NCBI GenBank assembly: GCA_944739405.2
Contig: OX123209.2
Coordinates: forward strand, 10,609,217-10,673,216
Length of the DNA stretch: 64,000 bases
Source: Euclidia mi
Taxonomy: Eukaryota; Arthropoda; Insecta; Lepidoptera; Erebidae
Reading direction: 5' to 3'
The notes beneath the pieces were generated by a model that was given only the letters and a program-made list of their open reading frames with translations, did no database searches and was not told the origin of the DNA. The translations under genes were made by a program, and so were the position numbers. This document shows, piece by piece, positions 19,915 through 29,925 of the stretch (position 1 is its first letter; the number at the start of each line of letters is the position of its first letter).

Positions 19915-20085
19915 TTATACTTCACCCGCGGGTCCGACCACATGAATTATACACCTATACCTTCTGAGGAATCACACAATCAATTGGTGAAAACTGTACA
20001 AAACGCCGTCCAGTCGTTTTTGAGTTTAGTCGTTCATACAGACCGACACACGCGGCTGGGGACTTCATTTTATAATAAGTATAAT
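19915..20085 (+). repeat. Repeat R-like dispersed element
   Basis: TTCACCCGCGGGTCCGACC, CAAAACGCCGTCCAGTCG and a TTATAATAAGTATAAT end follow the general plan of these insect repeats. Confidence 0.45.
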
Positions 20086-20105
20086 GTGTGTGTGAGAAAA
20101 TAAAA

Positions 20106-20275
20106 GTGTTATTGGGTTTTTCCGTTAGGAAATTCTCAGTAGCAGCACGGAGTCTGGTAATGTGCCCGTTACGGCAATAGGCTCGCCCCCTATTACGTAG
20201 GACCTAAAAATTCATGGCGAAATGTGGGTGTAATATTACACCTCTGCCTACCCCTTCGGGGATACAGGCGTGAGT
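20106..20275 (+). mobile_element. SINE family A, 5'-truncated
   Basis: Begins in the GTGTTATTGGGTTTTTCCG block and retains an intact tail ending CGGGGATACAGGCGTGAGT. Confidence 0.7.
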
Positions 20276-20524
20276 GTTTAAATAAAAATAAAATAAATAA
20301 TGTGTGTCGTTTGTTGAACACACTGTATAATTTAAATCAATATGGCGACATCTGTAGTGCGTGTATACAGGTTGATTGTGAATGAATTTCCGTTTGCTGT
20401 TACAGACATCTGTTTTGCGGGGAAAACACTATAATACTGGATACTTAATATATACGGGTAAAATAAGGGTATTTTGGCTGAATGTTATCTTGTGTCAATG
20501 ATATATAATGGAGTGAAAACCAAA

Positions 20525-20710
20525 GTGAGTGGCGGCCACGTACCGGACGACGCAGCAGAGGTAGGCCCCCCGCAAGGTGGACCGACGATCTCGTCAAGAT
20601 CGCGGGAGGCGGTTGGATGCGGGCGGCTCAAGACCGGTCTGTGTGGAGAACCTTGGGGGAGGCCTATGTCCAGCTGTGGACGTCGTTTGGCTGATATGAT
20701 GATGAAAACT
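20525..20710 (+). pseudogene. RTE-clade LINE, C-terminal ORF fragment
   Basis: In the frame used from about 20575 the sequence reads RWTDDLVKIAGGGWMRAAQD, then RSVWRTLGEAYVQLWTSFG and a TGA at 20691. This GRP.RW.DD...GGGWMR..QDR..WR..GEAY block is the very C-terminus of RTE-type LINE proteins. A GATATGATGATGAAA tail follows, the GATGAT-type 3' end of this clade. The rest of the element is missing. Related fragments are at 31835, 35855 and 41288. Confidence 0.8.
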
Positions 20711-20811
20711 GTTTGATGATTTGATTGAATAGCGAAAACAATGTAGTAATTTCTTTCATATTAAGCTAGTTACGAGTATTCAATCTATTTATCTATAGGT
20801 ATACCTTTGAC

Positions 20812-21050
20812 TGCCTCCGTGGTCCAGTGGATAGCGTATGCGACTGCTGATTGGAGGTCCAGGGTTCGATGCTCGGGTCGGGCAAAATTGTTACTGGGCT
20901 TTTCCAAATTCTCAGTAGCAGCGCGGAGTCTGGTGCTGTGCCCAGTAACGGCAATAGACTCGCCCCCTATTACGTGGGATCTAAAGATTCGTGGCGAAAT
21001 GTGGGTGTAATATTACACCTCTGACTACCCCTTCGGGGATACAGGCGTCA
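20812..21050 (+). mobile_element. SINE family A, head type X, full length
   Basis: Complete plus-strand reference copy: CTGCCTCCGTGGTCCAGTGG (A box), GGGTTCGATGCTCGG (B box), CAGTAGCAGCGCGGAGTC, GCCCCCTATTACGTGGGATC, and tail CCCCTTCGGGGATACAGG. It is derived from a tRNA but is not a functional tRNA gene. Confidence 0.8.
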
Positions 21051-21548
21051 GACTACAAATAAAATAAATAAATATAAATATACCTTTAAAGGAGCAATCT
21101 TGTATACACCATGTATATTAAGTTAGTGTTTGCCCGTAGCCAGATCATTTTTGGGCACAGGGTTATAAGGATACCTAACATAACCTATTAATATCTTTAA
21201 TAGGTTTTGTAGTGTTTTCATATAACCCTGCACCCAGAAATAGAAGTAGGCTCCGTCAACTTAGCCTATTAGACTAAATTCTAACTTTAATCAAATTATT
21301 ATTACTTAACGTTAAAACAAATAAACATTAAACAGTCGATTAAATACTAAAAAATGTAGTTTTTAGATCATCCAATTTAAATAAAACCAATGTAATGCGA
21401 TGAAATCCGTAAACCGTAGTTTGATTTCAATGTGTTTTGCCTTCGCGTAAACTCAAGAAAATAATTAATCTGCCATTAATGCGTAATTGTCATTCCGTGT
21501 GGCAATGCTGCAACCTTCTTGGCCTGTGATCTAATGACAGTGTCTATC
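21051..21548. other. Unassigned AT-rich DNA
   Basis: An imperfect inverted pair around 21150-21235 (GGTTATAAGGATACC versus TTTTCATATAACCCTG) may be a small MITE; nothing else was recognised. Confidence 0.35.
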
Positions 21549-21918
21549 TGTATCACAAGACCCATCACCAAGCCGAAGTCTACTCGTTGTGGACATCATG
21601 CCAAGACATACTAACTAAAAATAATACCTGGGAAACGATTTTTTTTTGAGTTTTCACATTTTTTAAACCGCAATTAAGAGCGCGCGCGTGCAATGTTTGG
21701 AATACCTACTTATCCATGGGGTTCAAGGCATCTAAAGAACATGTTGGCGGGGTAAATGCATCGATTTTGTACCTAATTAGAAAAATTCCATACTAACTTT
21801 GAGCTTCAATATCTCCTGAACCAGTCATTTCCCAGGTATGGTGCCGAAGTAAAAAATTATCGTAGTGATTGGTACAACATGGGATTTCAGTTTTCGTTAA
21901 GGGTCTTTTTACACCCAT
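21549..21918 (+). mobile_element. MITE-B, near full length
   Basis: TATCACAAGACCCATCACC to GGGTCTTTTTACACCC, colinear with the copy at 15518. Confidence 0.7.
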
Positions 21919-22209
21919 AGTTTTAAATGTTAAAAAAATTAAGTAAGATTTTGAGCTTTCGCGATTTGTAGACAGTATAAAAGTTTCCTCCACGACCACG
22001 ACCCGTGCAAGTCTATCGAAACGTCGAAAATACCGAAGCATTTCTACCTTAAATATCTTAGATAACGTGATTAAGAACCGTAAAATAAACTTATATTAAA
22101 TTAAGTATATTATTATGCAATTAGAATGTATATAAAGCGGTATGTATTTTTTTTTCTTCATTTATTCAGAGGCTTTTCAATAGGATATGCAAGCCCCATC
22201 ATACCCTAA

Positions 22210-22514
22210 CCCAGATAACAATGTAAACTTGCAGCAAGTTTAAATCAAACTAGCTAGTTTCACTGCGACAAACTTGCATGAAATTGGTTTTTCAAAGGAT
22301 TTGGATGACGACGAGCACAGGTTGGTGGTCGGTCGACCTCCTAGATACAGCAGGAGATGCTCGACGACCAGCTGTTGTCGGACCACCAACCTAGCTGTGC
22401 TCGTCGTCATCCAAATCCTTTGGAAAACAAACTTCATGCAAGTTTGATGCAAGTTTGTCACAGTGAAACTAGGAAGTTTGATTTAAACTTGCTGCAAGTT
22501 TGTTGTTATCTGGG
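22210..22514. mobile_element. Large foldback element
   Basis: CCCAGATAACAATGTAAAC at the left is mirrored by GTTTGTTGTTATCTGGG at the right, and the complementarity continues to the centre near 22355 (GACGACGAGCACAGG versus CTGTGCTCGTCGTC). The two arms of about 140 bp make almost the whole 305-bp element one hairpin. Two overlapping open frames are products of the palindrome, not genes. Confidence 0.85.
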
Positions 22515-22569
22515 AAACTTACAAAATACAAAATATAATTATGGTCTTGTACTTAATTAGTATTGTCTA

Positions 22570-22850
22570 GACAAAAAAAAACAGTTTTAAACCGCAATTA
22601 AAAATGCGTGCATGCAATGCTCGAAACACCTAGTATACCTACTTATCCTTGGGTGTATAAAACATGTATAGAACAAATTGGTGGGGTAGATGCATCGATG
22701 TCGTACCTAATTAAACAAAAATATGGTGACTTTGAGCCTCAATAACTGCTGAACCAGTTAATGCCCAGCTATGTTGCCGAAGTAAAAAATATTCGTAATG
22801 ATTGGTGAAATATGGGAAAGTTATCGTTCTACTAACATGAGTGTTAATTT
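22570..22850 (+). mobile_element. Diverged MITE-B, ends lost
   Basis: AAACCGCAATTAAAAATGCG, GCATGCAATGCTCGAA and CTGAACCAGTTAATGCCC retain the family order but with many substitutions, so this is an older copy. Confidence 0.6.
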
Positions 22851-22927
22851 AAAATTTTCAGTGTATTTGTCCGTATTTAAGTAATTATGTTTACTTTAAT
22901 TTAAAGATAATTCAGCTTTGTTTTTTA

Positions 22928-23132
22928 TCTGAATATATAAAATCCTTGCGTTACTTACTGACTGACAGACACTACAGCCGAAACTATTGGGCGCAGGAAG
23001 CTGAAATTTGGCATGTATGTGCCTTGGAGTTCGTAGGGGTGCACTAAGAAGGGATTTCCCGAAATTCCCACGGGATCGGCCAAAACGGGTAAATTTTAAA
23101 TAATTGCAGGCGTAGCTGCTGGCGTCCTCTAG
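22928..23132 (+). mobile_element. Lep1-like non-autonomous Helitron
   Basis: TCTGAATATATAAAATCC to GGCGTCCTCTAG with intact subterminal hairpin. Confidence 0.75.
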
Positions 23133-23199
23133 TATTTCATAAGTTCTATGCTTGAATAAATAACATAAGTATTAGATGTTATTTCTAAATAATTTATAT

Positions 23200-23600
23200 G
23201 AAGGCCAATTCTCGTATTTGTGACATCGAAACTCTATTTTGAACGAAATAAGATTAGATTTTGAATCGACTCACAATCGGTATTCTGCTAATTTAATGTC
23301 ATTATCATCTAATTTGACTTATATAATATAGTCGATACAGACATAAAGTTTGAAACTTTGTCCAATTTACGATCTAGTTACGATATCATTCAAGTATCAG
23401 TTAATTTAGGAGCTGTCATATCTCCGGCCAAATTCTTCTAAATACATTTGTTCAAAATACAGTTTCGATATAATATCAGTGTCATACTTACGTCAGAAAT
23501 GGTATTCTCATAAATTAACTGATATTTGAATGAAATTGTAATGAGATCGTAAATTAAAACAAGTAGTGTCAAAATATGTGTCAACGACGAACCGTACATA
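23200..23600. mobile_element. MITE family M, two partial arms
   Basis: The left half (GGCCAATTCTCGTATTTG, CAATTTACGATCTAGTTACG) and the right half (TAAATTAACTGATATTTGAA, AATGAGATCGTAAATT) are inverted copies. TGTCAAAATATGTGTCAACG near the right end also matches the copy at 7030-7314. Confidence 0.55.
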
Positions 23601-23814
23601 CATACATACACAGTTTCATTATCTAGTAAAACATTCCAAATTACGGCAGTTTTATTCATCAATTAATGTTAAAACTTTATTTTACATTTTTTATTGTAAA
23701 TTTATTGATAATAAGTATTTTACTTGACCGCAAAAAACTATGACGTCACATATTTCATACAAAAGCCGTAGCAAAGTTCGTTTTTGACATTTCAGTAAGT
23801 GTTTTTTTGACTAG

Positions 23815-24055
23815 TTGGAAACACAACTATTAGATGAATTGGGTCTTTGCTTACAGCGAACAAAGTACATGGGGTAAGGTGTGGCTTGGGCGGGTATTGG
23901 GGCCATGAGGCCGCGCACATGCGCAGTACGGCCGGCCGTACGCCTGCGCAATAAGGCTAGCCGTATCGACCGACCCCGGGGTGGGTATAGCATGATGTGT
24001 ATCGGATAGGCGAAGCTGTAAATTGATTTACTTGCAGCCATTTTGATGTGGATCT
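23815..24055. promoter_or_regulatory. GC-rich island, possible promoter
   Basis: In an AT-rich region this 240-bp segment is CpG-rich (CGCGCACATGCGCAGTACGG, CCGTACGCCTGCGC). The GCGCATGCGC-like words resemble NRF1 sites. On the minus strand an ATG in CAAAATGGCTGC context opens a 76-codon Arg/Pro-rich frame (23811-24041), which could equally be chance. A repeat origin is the alternative. Confidence 0.3.
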
Positions 24056-24143
24056 AGTTAAGGTTGTTGTTATTTTGAAAATGGTCGTTATAAAATAAGT
24101 TGTAGGTACCTAGAATTTGAATTCTAATTTTGATGAGCAATAG

Positions 24144-24453
24144 GCTAGTTGACAAAAAAAGTAATTATAAGTCCGTCTTTAGATTATTCAAAAATAAGCG
24201 ATACGTATTTTTTTATTTGTAAATTAAACCAAAAATTACCAAGATATAGCTCATTAAAGTTACGTATAACGTCATGCCGTGCTGCATTTTTTCGCACTAG
24301 ATGACGTCACACGTAACTTTAATGGGCTATATCTTTGTTATTTTCTATTTAATCGAAAAAAGAAAAAATACGTGTCCAATATTTTTTTATAATTTAAAAT
24401 ACGGACTAAATAAAATGTAATTATTTTGACCCTGGAAACTACCCTATTGAATG
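24144..24453 (+). mobile_element. MITE family N, left member of an inverted pair
   Basis: AATAGGCTAGTTGACAAAA to GGAAACTACCCTATT. The ends are short inverted repeats (AATAGGCTAGTT versus AATAGGGTAGTT). The centre is a further palindrome (AAAGTTACGTATAACGTCA versus TGACGTCACACGTAACTTT). The same element stands alone at 51949-52255. Confidence 0.75.
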
Positions 24454-24953
24454 AATAGGAGTAGGAGCGATTTTATTACAATCGTTATGCTCGAAGCCAT
24501 AAGGATTTAAATGTCACAAAGTTTAAAAAGCTTCTGATTAGATTTTTAATTGAAAAATGTTTCTACTCTGTGAATAATGTGTGAATCTCTGTGAATCTAT
24601 GAATTTTAAAATTGTAAAATATCATTAATTATAAAAATAATATATAATGGGAATATAATTAAATGCTATCAAATACAATATTATGTAAATAATGAATTTA
24701 GAGATCAGGCATAACTGACATTAATTGTAATCTTATTAAAACATATCGTATGCCTCTGACGGCGAGATATGATGTACCTACCATAATTAATTTTTAACAT
24801 CCAATTAACCATGTCTTACACGAGTAAAATATCTTTATCTTTGCTATATTACGTCAGTAGGTTACCGAAAAGTATACAGACTACGATATAAAATGTACCT
24901 TATTCCAACTTGTAATGAACTTTCTTCAAAATTTTGATAGATCTGCTGTATGT
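24454..24953. other. 500-bp spacer between inverted MITE N copies
   Basis: AT-rich and non-coding, with no match recognised in the window. It forms the loop of a possible 310-bp-stem hairpin. Confidence 0.5.
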
Positions 24954-25266
24954 TCAATAGGGTAGTTTCCAGGGTCAAAATAATTACATTTTACTCAGTC
25001 CGTATTTTAGATTATAAAAAAATATTGGAACGTCTTTTTTATTTTTTCGATTAAATAAAAAATAACAAAGATATAGCCCATTAAAGTTACGTGTGACGTC
25101 ATCTAGTGCGAAAAAATGCAGCACGGCGTGACGTTATACGTAACTTTAATGAGCTATATCTTGGTCATTTTTGGTTTAATTTACAAATAAAAAAATACGT
25201 GTCGCTTATTTTTGTATAATCTAAAGGACGGACTTATAATTTTTTTTTTTGTCAACTAGCCTATTA
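24954..25266 (-). mobile_element. MITE family N, right member of an inverted pair
   Basis: Reverse complement of the copy at 24144-24453, with high similarity over the whole 310 bp. The three bases AGC flank both outer ends. Confidence 0.75.
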
Positions 25267-25395
25267 GCTACTATATTTCAGGAACGGTCTCATACAATGA
25301 CATGTCCTAGCAGAGTATAATAATTTATTCTCATGAATTCATGATTTAAATACATAATTATTGTGTGGGTACCACATTACCTAACTAGTTATTAT

Positions 25396-25776
25396 ACAGT
25401 GTGTCACAAGACCCATAACCAAGCCGAAGTCTACTCGTTGTGGACATCATGCCAAGTCATACTAACCAAAAATAATACCTGGGAAACGATGTATTTTTAA
25501 GTTTTCACATTTTTTTAAACCGCAATTAAAAACACGCGCGTGCAATGCTCGAAATACCTACTTATCCATGGGGTTATAGGGCATCTAAGGAACATATTGG
25601 CAGGGTTAATGCATCGATTTTGTACCTAATTAGAAAAATTCCACAGGTACTAACTTTGAGCCTCAATATCTCCTGAACCAGTAACTGCCCAGGTATGGTG
25701 CCGAAGTAAAAAATGTTCGTAGTGATTGGTACAACATGGGATTTTAGTTTTCGTTAAGTGTCTTTTTTCACCCTGT
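25396..25776 (+). mobile_element. MITE-B, full length
   Basis: TATACAGTGTGTCACAAG at the left and TTTCACCCTGTATA at the right give the inverted ends and a TA or TATA flank. Confidence 0.75.
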
Positions 25777-26030
25777 ATAATTTTGATTTTATCTATGCAT
25801 ATTATAAATTCTAGGTTGTCTGGAAGAAATCGCAATATGCGATAAGACCGCCCTTGTACCACTAGTTTTATGGTTTTTGATGTAATTTATTGTAATATTG
25901 TGCATTTACTGGTGTACAATAAAGTGTTTTTTTTGTCTTATCTTATAAAATGAATTCCCCTATTCGTCCTGTCTGTCTACATGAACGTGATAATCTCTAC
26001 TTAATGGCTTTTTATACGGTTAACAACAAG

Positions 26031-26343
26031 GGCGGTTTCAGATTAGCGTATTTTTCTGCCCGTATACGGTCGTTTCAGCATACGCGCTTACACGCGCGCT
26101 ACATTACGCGCTTCAAAAAACCGGACTCGCGTAAACGGGCTTGTTTCGGCGTGTTTGCTCGAAACGGTAGTGACATCTTGTCAGTGTCAACATGGATTCT
26201 GACGGCTTGCGCTTATACGAGCTTAAAAGCGCGTCAACGCTCGTACGAGTTGCGCGTGTGCCAAAAGGCGCGCCTACACGCGCCTACATGCGCTTCCAAA
26301 AACGAGCTTATACGCGCGTATAAAACGCTAATCTGAAACCGTC
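26031..26343. mobile_element. CG-rich MITE with GCGGTTTCAGATTAGCGT ends
   Basis: GGCGGTTTCAGATTAGCG at the left is mirrored by CGCTAATCTGAAACCGTC at the right. The interior is packed with TACGCGCG/CGCGTA words on both strands. The 128-codon open frame crossing it (25950-26336) is a by-product. Confidence 0.7.
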
Positions 26344-26419
26344 TTAATAGATAGTGTAATTCCCGAGGAAGGTTTAGGGGTCTTTATTGTCTCATGTTAT
26401 CATCGGCCGTGTATATAAA

Positions 26420-26590
26420 CTGTCCCACTGCTGGGCACGGGCCTCTTCTCACTATGAGAAGGGTAAGGCCATAGTACACCACGCTGGCCAAGTGCGGGTT
26501 GGCAGGCTTCACATGTCTTTCGAGAACATTATAGAGACTTCACAGTCATGCAGGTTTCCTCCTGATGTTTTCTTTCAACATTTACAAGTG
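26420..26590 (-). mobile_element. LINE/SINE C tail on the minus strand
   Basis: CCCACTGCTGGGCACGGGCC, CACGCTGGCCAAGTGCGG and CATGCAGGTTTCCTCC are the reverse of the 27235-27405 segment. Confidence 0.65.
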
Positions 26591-26958
26591 TTAACAAATT
26601 AGATAGGCATGTAGGTACGTAGTGTAAGTACAATCAAACAAGTCGGCGCTGGACCAGTTTGAAAAATCCCTTGGCTCGCTCATAGAGTCGAGGCACACTA
26701 GAAACTGGTTTTGTATACGAATGTCAATGTGCGTGTAAAGTAGCACTGGAAGCGACTATGCCTTGCTAAGCGATTCTCGCCCTTATGGTGGTCTAGCGGG
26801 AAGTTTTTCGACTGTACTTATAAATGTGCTTTCATCTCCTGTAATGAAATTGCTTGCAAAACAGACAACGATGAAACAACAAGTCAGAAGTCAATTTGTG
26901 CTTTACGAAACAATAAACTGAATTAAATATACTTTCAAACTTGAGGGATTTATACGCA

Positions 26959-27097
26959 AATATGCTGACTTTGAGTCTCAATAATTCCTGAAGCAATAAT
27001 ATCCCAGGTATTATGCCGAAATACAATATGTCCGTAATTATTGATACAATATGGGATTTAAATTTTCGTTATGAGTCTTTTTACAACCCGTGTATAG
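26959..27097 (+). mobile_element. MITE-B 3' fragment
   Basis: TTTGAGTCTCAATAATTCC to GAGTCTTTTTACAACCCG; the left two-thirds of the element is missing. Confidence 0.6.
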
Positions 27098-27107
27098 CAG
27101 GGGAGCA

Positions 27108-27405
27108 GCGATAGCTGAGTGGAGAGACCGATGGACTGCTACGCAGAGGGTCTCGGGTTCGAATCCACGGCACGCACCAATGACTTTTCGGAGTTAAGTG
27201 CGTATTAAATTGTTAATTTTCGCTTGCTAATCGGTGAACGAAAACCTGCATGTCTGAGAGTTCTCCATAATGTTCTCGAAAGACATGTGAAGTCTGCCAA
27301 CCCGCACTTGGCCAGCGTGGTGGACTATGACCTTACCCTTCTCATAGTGAGAAGAGGCCCGTGCCCCAGCAGTGGGGCAGTAAAAAGGGCTGATGATGAA
27401 GATGA
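27108..27405 (+). mobile_element. tRNA-derived SINE (family C) with LINE-like tail
   Basis: Head GATAGCTGAGTGGAGAGACC (A box) and GGGTTCGAATCCACGG (B box), then GCACCAATGACTTTTCGG, then a tail (CCTGCATGTCTGAGAGTTC, CCAGCGTGGTGGACTATG, CCCAGCAGTGGGGC) ending in GATGATGAAGATGATA. The tail recurs alone at 26420 and 48655. Confidence 0.75.
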
Positions 27406-27715
27406 TATAGCAGGGGGGCCGTGCCCACCCCATGAGTATGGTTTAGTGCTAGTGCCCTCCTAGAATTTTGGTTACTTATTCGAAATTCTAGGCTAGTTAC
27501 CGAAGAAACTTCACAGTATTGATTTTAAAGACCCAAGCCCACCCTGGAAAATAACTCAAGATGCAAAAGGCGCTTTCTTAATTTTATTTTTAAACATATA
27601 TGTTTATGTAGAAGGTAACTCTACTTCATTATTTTATGAGTACCCAGGCCCACCCCAAAAATAAATCTAGAAACACCAATGACTGCTAAAAGTGAATTCT
27701 ACACCAATACTCGCG
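27406..27715. other. Unassigned DNA
   Basis: Two similar phrases (AAGCCCACCCTGGAAAATAA and AGGCCCACCCCAAAAATAA), about 115 bp apart, suggest an old tandem duplication. No coding signal. Confidence 0.35.
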
Positions 27716-27717
27716 GC

Positions 27718-27962
27718 AGTGTCGGTGATAGCCTAGTGATGTACGTAACGGACTGCCGAGACGATGGTCTCGGGTTCGATCCCCAGGTACCGCGGGCGCA
27801 CACCTCTGGCTTTTCGAAGCTATGTATGCATTAAAAAATGTTTATTCTAGCTACCCGGTAGATGGCAATAGGCTCGTCCCCTATTACATTGGGACCGTAA
27901 CATAACTCGCGAAGTGTGGGTGTGTAATACACCTCTGCCTACCCCTTCGGGAATAAAGGCGT
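27718..27962 (+). mobile_element. SINE family B, full length
   Basis: GGTGATAGCCTAGTGATGTA (A box), GGGTTCGATCCCCAGG (B box), GACGATGGTCTCG head and TGGCAATAGGCTCGTCC tail. It is fused directly to a left-truncated MITE-B. Confidence 0.75.
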
Positions 27963-27963
27963 A

Positions 27964-28312
27964 AAGCCGAAGTCTACTCGTAGTGGACATCATGCCAAGT
28001 CATACTAACCAAAAATAATACCTCAGAAACTTTTTTTTTAAAGTTTTCACATTTTTTAAACCGCAATTAAAAGCACGCACATGCAATGCTCGAAATAGCT
28101 ACTTATCCATGGGGTTATAGGGTATCTAAAGAACATACTGGCGGGGTAAATGCACCGATTTTGTACCTAATTAGAAAAAATCCATACTAACTTTGAGCCT
28201 CAATATCTCCTGAACCAGTAATTTCCCAGGTATGGTACCGAGGTAAAAAATGTTCGTAGTGATTGGTACAACATGGGATTTCAGTTTTCGTTAAGGGTCT
28301 TTTTACACCGTG
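27964..28312 (+). mobile_element. MITE-B, left end missing
   Basis: Starts abruptly at GCCGAAGTCTACTCG, immediately after the SINE B tail, and ends CTTTTTACACCGTGTATA. Confidence 0.7.
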
Positions 28313-28730
28313 TATACATAAGCCAATGGCTGCCAAGAGTGCATTCCACACAGACACTCGCGGCAGTTAGTCCGTCGTAAGGCATTGTGTCAGAGCCGGA
28401 GGTATACAGGATCGATATCTGCGCGGCAGCCCCTGCGTCATGCAAACCGTCATGACCTGGTTTGTAAGTACCTACTCGTAGTACCTAGGCTGGTGCATCC
28501 CGGGTAGTTCCACTAGAATAATATATTAAAGCTGTTTTTAGTTGTAAACGTTTTATTATGAGACATAAATTATGTCTTTAAAAAAAAGAAAAGAAATTGA
28601 AACAGCGGTTATCAATAAATAGATTTCGGATAAAGGTATTTATTTGTATTTTATAAAAAAAAACAGATTTTGAAAAAGTTTAGTTGTTTCTGCGTCAAAG
28701 AGTAACAGACATACTCCCATGTATATTTTA
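28313..28730. other. Unassigned DNA
   Basis: 28325-28470 is GC-richer (GACACTCGCGGCAG, ATCTGCGCGGCAGCCCC) and resembles a short phrase at 27690-27718; probably an unrecognised repeat. Confidence 0.35.
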
Positions 28731-28962
28731 ATAGACTCACGCCTGTATATGTAAAGGTAGGCAGAGGTGTTATATTACGCCCACATTTCGCCATGTTTCA
28801 ATTTGTAGGTGCCACGTAATAGGAGCCGAGTCTATCGCCGTTACCGGGCACATTGCCAGACTCCGTGCTGCTACTGAGTATTCGGAAAAACCCAGTAACA
28901 CTTTTGTCCGACCCGGGACCTGATCAGCAGTCGCATACGCTATCCACTGGACCACGGAGGCA
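28731..28962 (-). mobile_element. SINE family A, head type X
   Basis: Minus-strand head TGCCTCCGTGGTCCAGTGG and body; the tail CCCCTTCGGGG box is mutated and the B box partly lost. Confidence 0.7.
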
Positions 28963-29014
28963 GTCTTGTGTATGTATTAACAAAAAAAGTATAAGACTTT
29001 ATCTAAGTCTTCCG

Positions 29015-29205
29015 TAAACTAGCCGAAATGTCGCATTGGCGAATTTGGAAGTTGTTCGGGTACGACACTTTTGACAGCTTTCAATACAACTTTGCTTCGA
29101 GGTTATAGTGGTAATTGTATTGAGCTGCCAAAAGTGTCGTACCCGGACAACTTCCAAATTCGCCGCTAGAGTCGCTAGTTAGATTCTAGCATCGCCAATA
29201 ATAGG
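29015..29205. mobile_element. Palindromic MITE (family P)
   Basis: GGCGAATTTGGAAGTTG, GGGTACGACACTTTTGACAG and their mirrored complements (AAAAGTGTCGTACCCGG, CAACTTCCAAATTCGCC). Same family as 16553-16712. Confidence 0.75.
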
Positions 29206-29504
29206 TAATATAGTTTCTATAATGATTCAGGTCGTGCTGGCTCCCTCAATCAAGGTCGAGCCGTACGATGGCTGACAATGCGGGCCATCAGCGGGCTGAG
29301 TCAGTTATAAGCGTCAGATTATATCCTGCATTGTACTCGCATATAAAACTATTATGTCTGGACTTCAAAAGAATATAAACGAAGAGATAAAATATAATTA
29401 AATGACAAAAAAAAAGCAATGACTCGTTTGTTTCGGCCTTTCTTCTCAAGAAGTAATTTAGCTAGGAAAAGCCGGCATCATCTAGAATTGGGTTTTGTCT
29501 ATAC

Positions 29505-29660
29505 TAATATAATAAAGCGGAAGAGTTTGTTTGTTTGTTTGTTTGTTTGTTTATTTGTTTGTTTGTTTGTTTGTTTGAACGCGCTAATCTCAGGAACTAC
29601 CGGTCGGATCTGAAAAATTCTTTTTGTATACGATAGCCCAGTTTTTCCGGAAGGCTATAG
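29505..29660 (-). repeat. Repeat C, reversed, with expanded TTTG microsatellite
   Basis: TAATATAATAAAGCGGAAG, then 13 tetranucleotide units of TTTG with one variant (29526-29578), then CGCTAATCTCAGGAACTACC and GGCTATATAACATCACGC. In other copies this site holds only two to four TTTG units. Confidence 0.6.
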
Positions 29661-29925
29661 GCTATATAACATCACGCTTCGACCCTTTGGGGCCAGGCAA
29701 AAGGCTAAAAAGACTAAAAGATAATGTCGGCTAATCTCAGGAACTAGCAGGCGGATTTAAAAAATTGTTATTGCCTATGATAGCCCAATTACTCCGAAAG
29801 GCTATAGGCTATATAAAATTACGCCACAACTTTTAGGGGTCAGACAAAAATAATAAAATGGTCAAACGAGAAGGGGGAGGGTTGGGTCAAAGGCAAAAAA
29901 AGGCTAAACGAATAGGATACAATCT

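Noticed and set aside
22240..22560. Overlapping 73- and 67-codon frames
   Set aside because: Mirror images produced by the foldback element at 22210-22514.
25950..26336. 128-codon plus-strand open frame
   Set aside because: It coincides with a CpG-dense MITE with inverted ends; the frame is a by-product of the repeated words.
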